This document shows positions 51,295-61,991 of a stretch of 64,000 nucleotides of DNA, one piece after another. The stretch spans positions 3,038,001 to 3,102,000 of the forward strand of contig BJKQ01000003.1 of NCBI GenBank assembly GCA_006538405.1, written 5' to 3'. Every line of letters starts with the position of its first letter. The stretch's first letter is position 1. The position numbers and the translations under genes were made by a program. Source of the stretch: Hansfordia pulvinata. Its lineage: Eukaryota; Ascomycota; Sordariomycetes; Xylariales. The notes beneath the pieces are model-generated. The model made no database searches and was not told the origin of the DNA. It saw nothing but the letters and a program-made list of their open reading frames with translations.

Positions 51295-52452
51295 CCTATC
51301 CATCCAAGTCGTCACCGCCGGCCCTCCCCTTCCTCACCTTACGAACATGATGACTTTCCCCACACCTGTCTCTCCGTTATTCCTGCCCTTATGGCCTCGC
51401 CGGGGCTTGATCGTGCTCGAGCCTCTTGGAATGTTTGGCGAGATTGTGCACTTGGAAAGGCTGGCTGACCAAGGTAGCCGGCCACGGTTCAACGCCGGCG
51501 CCAAACGACGCGGCAAAAGGCTGCCCTACCGGTAGGTACTCATGGTCAGGGCGGCTCTGGCTGGCTGGCTGGTTGGCTGGATCGCTAGCTAGTCGTTCAG
51601 ATGATGAATAGATGGCCAGATGGCTGGCTAGCCCACGCGCGTGGATGACCGCGGTGGTTCTCTTCACCAGCTCGCTCGTCCTGGAAACAAGCCCCGTCCA
51701 GTCCAATCGTTCTAGCGAAGCGAGAGACAGCCTCGATCTGGCAAGCAGGCGAGCAAGTGTACGGGTACCGCGCACTTCCACACGCCCAGTGTCTGTCTAC
51801 TCGTACTCGTCCATCCAGATATACGCCCACGCCCCCCGTGCGTCTCGCACCCCGACCCTCTCTGGGGGGGGGAGGGGGCGTCTTTTCTCTGTGAGTGCTT
51901 TGCCCGCGAGTAGTCGGTACTTTTACCCAGGTCTCCCGCTAACCGGGCTCACTACCGTGCCATCGCCCACCGTGCGCCGGCTAGACTCGATGGATGACAG
52001 CAAGATACGAGTCGGGAGTGGCAAGAGTACGGGAGAGCAAGTCTGCCACTTGTGGAGAGGACGTCAAAACGCAATCTCTAAGGGCAAGATCCGGGTGATC
52101 GCTGGCGTCGACGCCGGCCCTGCGCCAAGCGGGCATCGTCGACCGCCATGTACCGCCCAGGTCTCGCGACACTCGGCCGAGTAGATGGCTTCTCGGGCTT
52201 GTGACCTGGTAACACACTACGGGCCAGAGCTCACAAGGCACTAACTTGAGTTGTCATGGCGCTGGGTCCTGCCTCAGAAGTGGGAGGCTCATCGTGGTTG
52301 GTGGTATTGGGCAGAGAACGGTTTCCAGCAGAGAAAGGACACAACCTGACTCAACCATGGCAAGCTTTCGTAAACACGGTGTATTCTATAGACAAGCCCA
52401 GGTTGGCGACAAGATGCTCAGAGTTGAAACCTATGTACACAAGAAATACTCA

Positions 52453-54782
52453 TCAGGCTTGGCCATTACTACCGCAGCCCCCTCTGAAGCTGCCGAGGAG
52501 TTTCTCAAGGTCATGTGTGTTCAGCCCCTTCCACCCCTTTCCCAGCTGCTCCCTCTCGCTGATGTCAATGACGGACCGCACAAGACCCTTGCACACGTCG
52601 TCGTCAACGACGCTGTCCTGCTTGTAGCCAGGGTGTTTGGCCACAAACGTTCTGATCCATTTCGCTGCAGTCCACAGCTGGCCGCTGGCACGTTTCCTGA
52701 TGAGATCCAGGTACGTGGCGATCTCACATCTTGTTTGCACGTCCACATTCACAGAGTCGAGATAACTCTCCACTATCGGGATCAACCCCGGGAAATCGTG
52801 GTCCTCCGATTTCGAGCCGTTGATGATCTCATCAACCGTCATCGCAGCGTACTCGTCCTCCACTGGGCCCAGTGGCGTGGGCGGGCGACTGCCCACCGGA
52901 GAGTTGGCCGCCGACCCGTTGGCACTGCGGGAGGCCCGGGGAGAGAATGGGTTCTTGCGGAAATGGAACTTCTTCTCCAGTACAGCGTCTCTGGCGTGAG
53001 CTACCTCCATATTTTCGTCGACCTTGGCAATGGGTATGTAGAAGTTGAGGTCGAAGCTGAGTATGGCGCGGGTAATCAGCACCATGAAAACGGAAAACGC
53101 GGCGTTCTCAAAGTCGGTGATCTGAATCTCCATAGGCCTAAACTCGACACGCCAGCCAATGTCTGATCCAGCTGGCGGGGGCTTGAAGCGCATGTGTTGC
53201 CAGTTTGTGCTCTGCAGATTCTCAAAGTGGTCGGCCTTGGACATGTCCAGCTCCTTGAGGTCCTCATTGAAGATGACGATGGGATCCCGGATGAAAAGGT
53301 GCGCAAAGTGGGTGGCCAGTCGGTCATCCATGCCACCCTCCATGAGCTGAGATTTGATGGCCTCGTCGACCACCAGATCGGGATCCATGTACTCGGGTCG
53401 GAGCCTTGAGTCGGTGCTGATATATGTCGAGTTGGACGCATATCTGGACTTGGGGATACGCCAGCGATCGTTGTCGAGCGGCTGGATGTGCATGTCAGTA
53501 CGATGGTCGCGCGATTCACAAAGCTGGTCCAACTTTCAACGCACCTTTTCTCCTAGCTCTCCTGGCGTGCGGTCGTCCACAGCTCGGCTGATTTGGTTCC
53601 ACCGCACATCGGTATCAGCCAAAAACCCCTTGTATATAGGGGTGGCCGCGGTCAGGGCTAGCATGATGGGCCCTAGCGGGCTGAGCTGGTCGTACATTTT
53701 CCGGCCCTCCATGATGTTCTTGGCCTGGAAAGTGATTTGCAGACAGCAGCTTCCCATGCCGAAGGCCATGGCGTCCATATGGATGAAGTTATCTGGCGAC
53801 GCCCCGTTTCTTACGTCGTCGTCCTCCGGCCATTTGTGCATATCATAATCGACAGATGGATCTTTCCAGGGGTTGGGGGTGTTCTTGTCGTGGAATACAG
53901 GCACGTTGACCTGCACCTTTCGGCCGCGTCGCCAACGAATATTCGCCGCAAGGGTCGGGAATCTGATGTGTGGGTTGGCGATCTCGTCCGGAACGAACTG
54001 CGATCGCAGCTTCGGCCCCGACGGTGGGTAGTAAGGGTCCGTGAAAACTCCAGGCACGCCCAAACGAGGGAAAGTCGTCAGAGTGATGGGATACTCTGTG
54101 CTCTTCATGTGCTCCTTTGCGATCTTCCTCCTGTCAGGGGTTAGCTCGGCACGTCACACAAGGGCGGGGAGCCCTACCGAAGCTTCATATCCGGCTCGAC
54201 TTCTAAAAGTTCTTTCAAACCGATGCCCCATGGCTTTCCAGGCGTGGCCTCGAGCATGAACCTGCCGAATTCAGGGTGAAAGACGGGCAGGGTGGCTTTT
54301 TGAGGCACATCGTCTTGCAGAGCTGGCACGCAACCACCTTCCTTGGACAGTTTCTCATCTTCAGCCAGGGCAGTAAGGATGTCGGCCTGGCGCAGCGAGA
54401 GGAGTACCCTGGGGTCTTGCTCGGAGTAGTTGACAACGAGGTATTCCACCTTGATACTGGTCAGCCACGAGGTGAAATAGCGATGCGCCTGCGATGAAGC
54501 TTACCTCGTCGCCCCAGAGCATAGCATCACGCTCCTTGGTCTTGGCTTTGTTCCATATCTCGAGTAGTTGCTACGTTGGGTCAGGACATGAGACGAATAG
54601 CCATAGGGGGCAGAGTCGGTCGGCTTACTTTGATGCCCCATTCGCGGACTTGATGAGCGTTTTTCTTGGCATCCGGCCAATCCAATGCCGTGCCCAAAGC
54701 ACTGTGAAGGGACGAGGAGGGAAAGGCGTCAGCAAGCTTCCGTGAGTCCACAAGGGGGCGATTATACTTACAGCAAGCCCAT
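52453..54782 (-). CDS. GSH1: glutamate-cysteine ligase catalytic subunit
   Basis: Catalyses the ATP-dependent joining of L-glutamate and L-cysteine, the first and rate-limiting step of glutathione synthesis in the cytosol. Six exons: 54782-54772 (only 11 nt), 54701-54629, 54570-54505, 54449-54178, 54130-53545 and 53481-52453. Every intron has GT..AG ends, and the exons sum to 2,037 nt (678 residues), the normal length for the eukaryotic family. Family motifs in order: MGLLALGTALDWPDAKK at the start, TTFPRLGVPG, NIRWRRGRKVQVNVPVF, MDAMAFGMGSCCLQITFQA (the conserved Cys-containing segment), LTAATPIYKGFLADTDVRW, DNDRWRIPKSRY with NSTYIS, and FRPMEIQITDFENAAF. The C-terminal part is likewise intact. 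The start is fixed by the family's MGLL N-terminus. No frameshift or missing motif was seen. Confidence 0.97.
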
Positions 54783-57700
54783 ATCTACTTTCTAGGGTCC
54801 TGGTTCCGCCGGACCCGAGTGTCAAGGCGAAGACGAGCAGCTGCAGTGGCACAAAGTAGTGGGGCGCGAGGCAATCCCGAGCCGCGGGTAGCTTTGCACA
54901 GCAAAAGTGGTGCTAACTCCAAGACAGTCGTGGTCGGTCTCTTAGAGCAGAGGGTCAGCGTCGCAAGGCGAGAGACGAGGACGGGCGAGACGACCTCCTC
55001 TGGACAGGGTGCGGCGGAGCAGATGAGGTGATGTCACCGGCCGAAATCGGGTCTGGCGGGATCCGGGCCGGGGCGGCTATCGCGGCGAATCAAAGTCGGG
55101 GACGAGCTCGAGAAAGGGCAGCGAGGGCAGCGAGGATAGCACGCAATCTCTTCGGGCCGGGGCGCGAGGGAAAGGCCCTGAGTATCGAGAGAATGACGAC
55201 AGATTTCGTGCGGGTGGCGCTATGCGCAGCGCAATAGGCACCGAGACGCTGGCGAGGCGATTGGAGCGGCGGCGTATAAATGGAGGCGGGGGCTCTGCGC
55301 CGAGCACACAAAGCTGGGCAGACAAGCTCAAGCTATGCGCGGTGCACGAGAGGGAGAGGGATGCTCCAGACAAGGGCACAAAGCGACCGGGGAGGCAGAG
55401 GCTGGAGTGAGGAGGAGGAGCAGAATCGAGAAATGGTCTCAGGGTCCAGCAGGGTCGCGACGTTGGCGGGGGCAGACGGGGACGGGCGCGCTTGCCTGCC
55501 TCGATGGGCTGTCATCAGTCATCCATTCCATCGATCGCACCTGCCCGCTGCTGGTGCTTGGGGTGCTGGGCGGCGCTTTCCCGACGGGGCCGGAGACGCC
55601 GAGCAACCGCCAGGAAAGCGCCGATGCTTAGAAATCCGACCGCCCAGGCCGAGTATAGCCTACGAGTACTCCAAGTGGCTGTAGTGACCAACACCGCCTG
55701 CCCACCTACATCAACAAGGTGCTCTACAAGCATCCACCCCAATGAGCCGCTTCACGATCCGACGACACTCTGCTCCTGCTTGCAGCATCTCTCGGGCATC
55801 ACATGCACTCGCATCTGCGACCACAGCCTCTGCGTGTCGCAAGGAAACCAACAGCACCATCAATTCAGCGCACCGCATCGCGTCGCGCACCGCATCGCAT
55901 CGCACCGCGGCCCTGGCTCGGCATACTCGGGGCCCGCACGGGCAATTGCAGCCAGCCCCAAAAGCAGAGACCCGCTTGCAAAGCGGCCGCGACGCGCGCC
56001 CTTGAGGCCCCCTCCCCCCCTTTTGACGGATCGAGAGCCACCCATCAGTTGTCGGACTCGCTGCTCTCCCCTATGAAGTACTCGTGCGAGTACTCGTACG
56101 CGTAGGTATGTGATGGGCTCCAGGACCCCGCGGCCCTGATCCGAGCGCCTGAGACGGCTGCGCCAGGCGCGGGGTTGCCCCCGTCGCGCGGGGCTGCTGA
56201 CAAACTCGACGATGCCGCCGCCCTTGCGATCCCTCCAGATTGCGATTTCGGCTTGACGAATGCTCTGTCCAGCACATTGCCAGACCTCCCGCCTTCCATT
56301 CGCCTGCTCGCCAGGAAACAAACGCTCGTGAAACCGATGCAGCACCAATGAGCTTGCTCTCTCCCAGCCTGACTCTTTCGCATCGACGAGCCATAACGTA
56401 GCGTACCGTCATGAGTCGCCAGCGGCATGCCTGTCCGTGTCCGTCGGGCCCCGGAAGCTGTGCGACTCGCCTGTGCTAACCCGTATCAGCCCGAGCCGAA
56501 ATGTAAGACATACCCTGCTTCGAAGACTTCTAGAAGGGGCCACTGGCAGCATCGCCGTGAAAATGCCGACGGGGGCAGATCGGGCTGCATGAGGCTGGCT
56601 TCTAGATGGGGCCAATGCCGTCTTCCCAGTCTGCTTACAGCCCTCGCAACTACTTGCAGCACGCACGCATACATGCCAGTCGACAGTAGTGCACGGACCT
56701 CATGAAATTGGGGGCCTGGCCAGGAGGACAATCTGCGATGTCGGTTTCACTGGCGAGCCCGGGGTTGCATTGCTGCTGCCTGGCAGAAGTCAGCTCGAGT
56801 GGAGCAGTCGAGCTCAGCCTGCTGCCTAGCTGGGAGCCGCCGGCTGAAGCTGCTTGGAGTACGAGCCACGCCCCGTGATACTGAATCCTCAGTCGGAACC
56901 TAAGGTGGAGGGAGGACTGGCAGCAGTGAACTACGTCGCACCATGATTGGACCAAGCACGACAGCAGCCAGGGGTCCCTGCCACCCCCAACCGCAGAAGC
57001 AACAATTTGCGATCTGCGATGCTCGTACACTTAACCCCACTGGAACACGGCCAAAGCACCTGCGATATAAGAACTCACGAACCTCTCCGTTCGCTCTCAC
57101 TGCGCTTCGTGCAACTCATGTCTGCGTGTCTTCTAGAGGTACGATGTCCTCATCGTGTTTCGGGATACGGCAGTACGGAGTAACATGGGGATCAAATCCT
57201 GTCAACTAATCGCCCGCTCGCCCTTCCAAGACCAACTACACGACCTGACCACTGTCCCGGCCAACATCAGGCGCACCGCCAGGCTCTGCTGTTCTCGGTC
57301 CAGGTGTCCTCGATGGGGACGTTTCCAGTGCACGATTCGACGACACCTTCGCACACGATTCTCGATCGTTCTTTCGCCCGATGCGCGCGCACGGCAACGC
57401 GAGACCGATGGCTTGACGCGAGCTCGCGTTCGGGCTACTGACAGCTTGATTCTGCTTGGCGGAGCAGGCGTAGGGCTGCTCTGAGTAGCCTCGGCGCAGT
57501 CTGGTCGGACGTGGGACTCTCTCCCACGCGTACATCCAGAATCGCGACTCTCCCCCCCAGCTGCCGCTGGCGTGTCGCGGCGCGGGTGGCCTTGCCTGAT
57601 ACTGGGCATCAGCGGCAGGTTCGCGGCGCAGAACTTGTCTGGTCCGCGATGGGGAGGTCGCGGCAGGCGGAAGAGTCCGCGTGGAGCAGCCTTTGAGCTC

Positions 57701-57790
57701 AGAAGAGCAGAAGAAATAGTAGGTTTCCCAGGAGAACGCATTTGTCAAAAGGACAGCATGTCGTCCTCTGGTCGTCTCGACCTCAAAGTC
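54783..57790. promoter_or_regulatory. ligase promoter region and 3' flank of the Zn2Cys6 gene
   Basis: Must contain the 5' UTR and promoter of the minus-strand ligase gene and the 3' UTR of the minus-strand regulator, which are tandem. A TATAAA at 55275-55280 faces the plus strand but no supportable plus-strand gene follows it. TACTCGTGCGAGTACTCGTA occurs near 56079-56098. No gene can be called. Confidence 0.45.
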
Positions 57791-60238
57791 TCAGATGAAC
57801 CAGGGCGCTTCTTTCTTGAAATCAATGACATCCCACCACTTCAGGGGCGAAGCGGACGGCGACGACGAAGTCGACGGCGAGGAAGCACGCCCGCCCTGGC
57901 CCTGATAGGGCTGCTGATGCCCGCCGCTGCCACCTTTGCCGGCAGCATCCTCGTCCAGCGAAAGCCGCTTCCAGAAGTGCTCAATCAGCCTCCTGAGCAC
58001 GCCAATGTTGCCGATACGGCGCGCCGCCTCCATGCGCTCCACGACGTCGAGGATACGGACCCGCTGCGCGTCGTCTTCGCTCTCCTCAACCTCGCAGGCC
58101 ACCACGAAGACGGGCCAAGGCGACGTGCACACCTCCATCTCGGACATGACGGCCAGCGCCTCGCGGACGAGGGCCGCCTTCTCGCACGCAAATGTTGCGG
58201 CCGTGGCGCTGCTGATGTTGTTCTTCCTGCTGCTGCCGCCGTATGAGGGAGCGCGGGCTGCGGTGGGAGTGGAGGTGGCGCCGGCGGCGCTGTACAAGTA
58301 TATGCGCGTGGCTAGCGCGTACAGCCTCGCAGCGTTGAGCACGCGCACGCGCGCTTCGGGGTAGCAGAGGAGCCACTGATCGTCGTCAGTGCCGAGGACC
58401 TGCGTGAGCGACGCCATGCGGTGCGCGCGCAGGACGCATTCCTGCTCCCGCCGGTCCCAGTAGCCCGGGTCTTCTTCATCTTCGCCTCCGATCTCTTCTT
58501 GTTCTCCCTCCTCGGCCTCCTGCATAGAGTACGAGTCCGTAGAGATCCCCCGGTCTTCCCGCCGCCGCGGCCACTTCTGGTTCCGCCTTTGTCGGCGCTG
58601 CCGGCGGCGCAAGTCCGCCGCCCGCAGCCCGTTGACGAAACTCATCACCTCAAAAACCTCCACGGAGCAGCCTAGCGAGCCAATAATCTAGGACAGCGTA
58701 AAAAAAGAGTGTCAGAGTGGCTGATCTGCGCTCAGGGGGGAGTTGCACGGGGCGCAAGACAGGGGTGGACCTACAGTGGATGTGTCGTGGCTAGACAGGC
58801 GCAGCAGCTGCATTGAAACAGGGCCTTCCGGCCCGCAGGACAGTGGGTGGCTGAACTCGCCCAGAACCTCATGGTACAGGAACCAGGTGTGCAGGAAGCC
58901 GAACTCAATGGGTGGCGCCGGGCATAAAGGGCCCCGTGACAGCTGATCGCGGTAGATGTCCTTGAGACACGCCCGCGCACCCCGCAGGTGCATGGCCCAG
59001 TCGTCGACCGTCTCATCGCTGTCGACGCTCTCATCGAAGACCTGTGTGGGTGGGGCCAGTCAGCCCAGCTCGTTTTCTCTCTCTCTCTCTCTCTCTCTTT
59101 TCTTTATTGTCGATTGTTTGATAGAGGGTAATGTAAAGGGGCAAGACTCACACTGTGAACGCACAGCAGCATCGATACTGCAAGGCGGACCATGGCCGCC
59201 GCGTTGTCCGTCGTGTTGGCGCCCTCGCTGCCCTCGCCTAGGAACGAGCTGCTCAGGAGGCGGACAGCCCGCGCCCGGTAGATGAGGGCGCGCCCACGGC
59301 CCGAGGTGTGCGTGGCAGCCAGCGCGAACATGACGTTCTGCAGGCCTTCAGCCGCGCGACTGTTGACCGGCACCAATGCCATTGGCAGCAGACTGTCGCG
59401 GAAGCCGTTGTTGACGTCAATAGTCGACACCATCCGGGACAACTTGTCCTCGTCTGTTTTACATGCCTTTGATCAGTGATGATTCTTTTCTGGCGTGTGT
59501 CACTCCTTTTTCAGAGGAGGGTACCATAGAGGACAATAGAGGACAAAGTAGGGGCCTGAATTAGTATATCCCCCCGAAAACACTTACAGTAAGCCATGAG
59601 GTAGCCCTCATCACCGGAAGCCACAGCTGACCCCAGCAGTCCTGCGGCGACATGTAGATGCGGCACGGGCTTTGTGAGGCGGCGCAGGGCGCGATCGCAA
59701 TCCTCTTCGTCCGCGTCCATGGCCTCGTCGGAAACTGTCGCCTCCGCCGCCCATCGCAGGTCGTCAAAGTTGACGTTGAGAAAGTGCTTGGCGTAGCTCT
59801 CGGGCAGCGGGCCGCAGAGGGCCGCGGCGGGAAGCACCTCGGGCAGGCGGTTGCGGCCCCGACGGCCGTCGGGCTTGTCGGGCCAGGCCAGGCGGACGCC
59901 GTAGCCCTGGCAGCTGCGGCCGGTGCCGACGCAGTTGCGGCACGCGGGCACGGCGCGGTCGCAGCCTATCTTGCGTTCTGTCGGCGGCCGGGTCAGTACT
60001 GTGTCGCCGTGCCGTCGTTGTTGTCTCTCGCCGAGCGTGGCGCAGCAGCACAGCACGGAGGGTTCCGAGTAGTGCGACATGGGGGGTGGGGATGGCGGAG
60101 GGCCCGCCGCCGAAGACCGGGTACTCTTGGGGTGCGATCTCGCACTGCCACGCGGGATGCTGACTCACTTCTGCAGGTCCAGCAGCCTTTCTGGCGCGCG
60201 GCCGGGGCGGCGCCGACTTCATTGCTGAGCGGTGCCAT
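57791..60238 (-). CDS. Zn2Cys6 fungal-type transcription factor
   Basis: Five exons: 60238-60169, 59977-59588, 59453-59152, 59041-58775 and 58687-57791, with introns of 191, 134, 110 and 87 nt, all GT..AG and in frame, giving 641 residues. Residues 20-46 form the DNA-binding cluster CWTCRKRKIGCDRAVPACRN...C (CX2CX6CX6CX2CX6C), interrupted by intron 1 right after the second Cys. A basic linker follows (DKPDGRRGRNR). The middle and C-terminal parts (for example EDKLSRMVSTIDVNNGFRDS, NVMFALAATHTSGRGRALIY and FGFLHTWFLYHEVLGEF) resemble the fungal-specific transcription factor domain of the PF11951 kind. The C-terminus ends KKEAPWFI. The start is the first in-frame ATG upstream of the finger. Nuclear regulator; target unknown, and no adjacent biosynthetic cluster is visible. 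Exon sum and phases are consistent, with no frameshift. Confidence 0.92.
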
Positions 60239-61415
60239 CAAATGGTGGCGGGCGGTCAGTCCAGCGACGCCAACAATCGAAACTATCTCTCGGTGGAATC
60301 AGCCCGGGCGGCTGGTGGTGGTCGATATCGCGGTGGTGGTTGAGCGATTGATGAGAGAATTAGGATAGAGCTGGAGATTAAAAGAACGAATACTCGTAGT
60401 CGTCGCAGTCCCTGGGTGGCAAAGCGTCCAAGTCAAGTCTAGACGGACCCGACCCAGGCACGCCAGGCAAAGCAGACTGGGACTGGGCGCGCCCGAGAGC
60501 TAATATGCAAGCAAGTGAATCCTTCAGACACTCAGGGACCCACGCACGTGCCACGGCCGGCGTCCGCGCGTGCGCACTGGCAGCCCAACAGCCCTGGGGT
60601 TGTAGGGCGCACTGGGACTGGGGAGGGGCGCCTCAGGACAGTGGGCTCAGCACGGCCTGGGGCGGATGGCTCGAGGGTCTTGATTTCCACTGAGGAGGTA
60701 AGTATCTTTCGCATATATCTAGGTGCCTTACGGGCTACCGAATGACTGGATATCGGTATTGCTGGAGGCACCTCGGTACCTACCTACCTTAGGTAAGGTA
60801 CCTAAAGCACCGGCACTCGTCCGGCCTGGGCAGCTGCGCCCCGGCTGCACACGTTCTCGGTAGGTTACCTAGGTACCTAGGTACTCGTAACGACACCAGC
60901 ACCACCAGCACGCTCCAAATACCATTGGATCATTGTTGTCATCACCACCACTACCACCACCACCACCACCCAGGCGACGCGGAACTCCTGCGCATTGATG
61001 GTTTATTAATAGGCCCCGCGCGCTGTCTCTCACGGCCATGTGCCGTGGCGTATCTCCAGCTTCGTGGGTCGTCCTGCGTGTTGACACGACCAGGGCCTTG
61101 GCACCCTTTGGCCCCTGCGCCCGGGTTCATGGCCTGGCAACTTTGCCTTCCTCATCTCGCCAGGGGGCATGCGTCCTTGTCCGTGGAACGACCACTCAGA
61201 CGAACGAGACCCATACCGCTCAACAGGGGGGCAGGGATGAGTACTCGCAAGGAGTGGGTTGTGCAGGTGGGTTCATCGTATACCCCTGTGCCCACCACGC
61301 CAACGGCCGCTTCATTACCTAAGGTGTAGGCCATGATTGGGAGACGAGGGGGTCCCGTCTTCTTTCGTGGGATTGACGAACACGTGCTGACGTACGTAAA
61401 TAACTACAGTACTAC
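60239..61415. promoter_or_regulatory. upstream region of the Zn2Cys6 gene with palindromic TACCTA motifs
   Basis: Contains the promoter of the minus-strand regulator. 60775-60890 is dense in GGTACC/TACCTA/TTAGGT motifs, including an 18-bp perfect palindrome TACCTAGGTACCTAGGTA at 60866-60883 next to TACTCGTA (60881-60888). A CCA array follows near 60947-60970. No gene is supported. Confidence 0.5.
60866..60883. repeat. 18-bp perfect palindrome
   Basis: TACCTAGGTACCTAGGTA equals its own reverse complement. It sits about 630 bp upstream of the Zn2Cys6 ATG. A second, imperfect inverted repeat (GGTACCTACC...GGTAAGGTACC) lies at 60776-60802. Confidence 0.9.
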
Positions 61416-61991
61416 CTACATGCCGTACATAGATGCGCGCGCCACGGCAAGGCCGTCTTCCGGGCAAGGCTGCCTAGGGTTTCTAGAAGGCGCGAAGTGG
61501 CCGTCCCGATCACCATCAGCGAAAGCCGTGTCGATCGGGCCGTAGGTTCCCTCCTTCTTAAACCCGCACTCGCGCTCAGACGATATCTCCCTAGCGCCGG
61601 TGCCGGCTGCAGCGCAGTCGTTGATGACGTCCATCGTCACCAGCGCTCGTCGCGATGCGCCGAACAGGCTGTGGACGCCGCTGAACAATGGATCGACGCC
61701 GATTCTCCGCCACCGTGACACGCGCGGGCCACTTTGGCGAAGATGCTGCACTCTTGATTCCCCCCTATCGTGTATAGTTGCTGCTGTTGCGTAATACTGC
61801 TCGAGCTGAGCGTCCGCAAGGTACAAGGTCGACTCGAAGATGGGACTCGGAAGCTGAGAGTCTCGCACACTTCCCAATTCAGCACAGCCTGGTGTTTTGG
61901 ATCCTTTCCCAGAGGGCAACTGCCGGCTAGTCAGCCGCTTCAGCCCCGGCTTCTGGCACAGTGCGCCTCCTTGGCGTCTACGGGTTAACAC
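61416..61991 (-). CDS. unrecognised open frame, possible gene fragment
   Basis: A 191-codon minus-strand frame that is not obviously low-complexity, unlike most frames in the non-coding parts. It includes DSQLPSPIFESTLYLADAQL and ALVTMDVINDCAAAG. I recognise no domain and cannot define introns, a start or an upstream exon. It could be an exon of an unknown gene or a chance frame. Confidence 0.15.
   Translation of the reverse strand: MLTRRRQGGALCQKPGLKRLTSRQLPSGKGSKTPGCAELGSVRDSQLPSPIFESTLYLADAQLEQYYATAATIHDRGESRVQHLRQSGPRVSRWRRIGVDPLFSGVHSLFGASRRALVTMDVINDCAAAGTGAREISSERECGFKKEGTYGPIDTAFADGDRDGHFAPSRNPRQPCPEDGLAVARASMYGM

Larger units (their letters stand above)
46000..52452. other. gene-free region, fourth part, downstream of glutamate-cysteine ligase
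   Basis: Includes a C run (49065-49083), G runs near 49300-49313 and 50011-50040, a (TG)21 array (50491-50532) and a GAC array (51242-51294). The last few hundred bases before 52453 should hold the 3' UTR of the ligase gene. Open frames around 48004-48387 and 49412-49882 have no domain I recognise and are not called. Confidence 0.5.

Noticed and set aside
52246..53166. 306-codon plus-strand open frame
   Set aside because: It is antisense to exon 6 of glutamate-cysteine ligase, whose family motifs are clear; a shadow frame.
55275..55280. TATAAA facing the plus strand as promoter of a gene
   Set aside because: Downstream plus-strand frames are low in complexity, unspliceable by eye and without domains.
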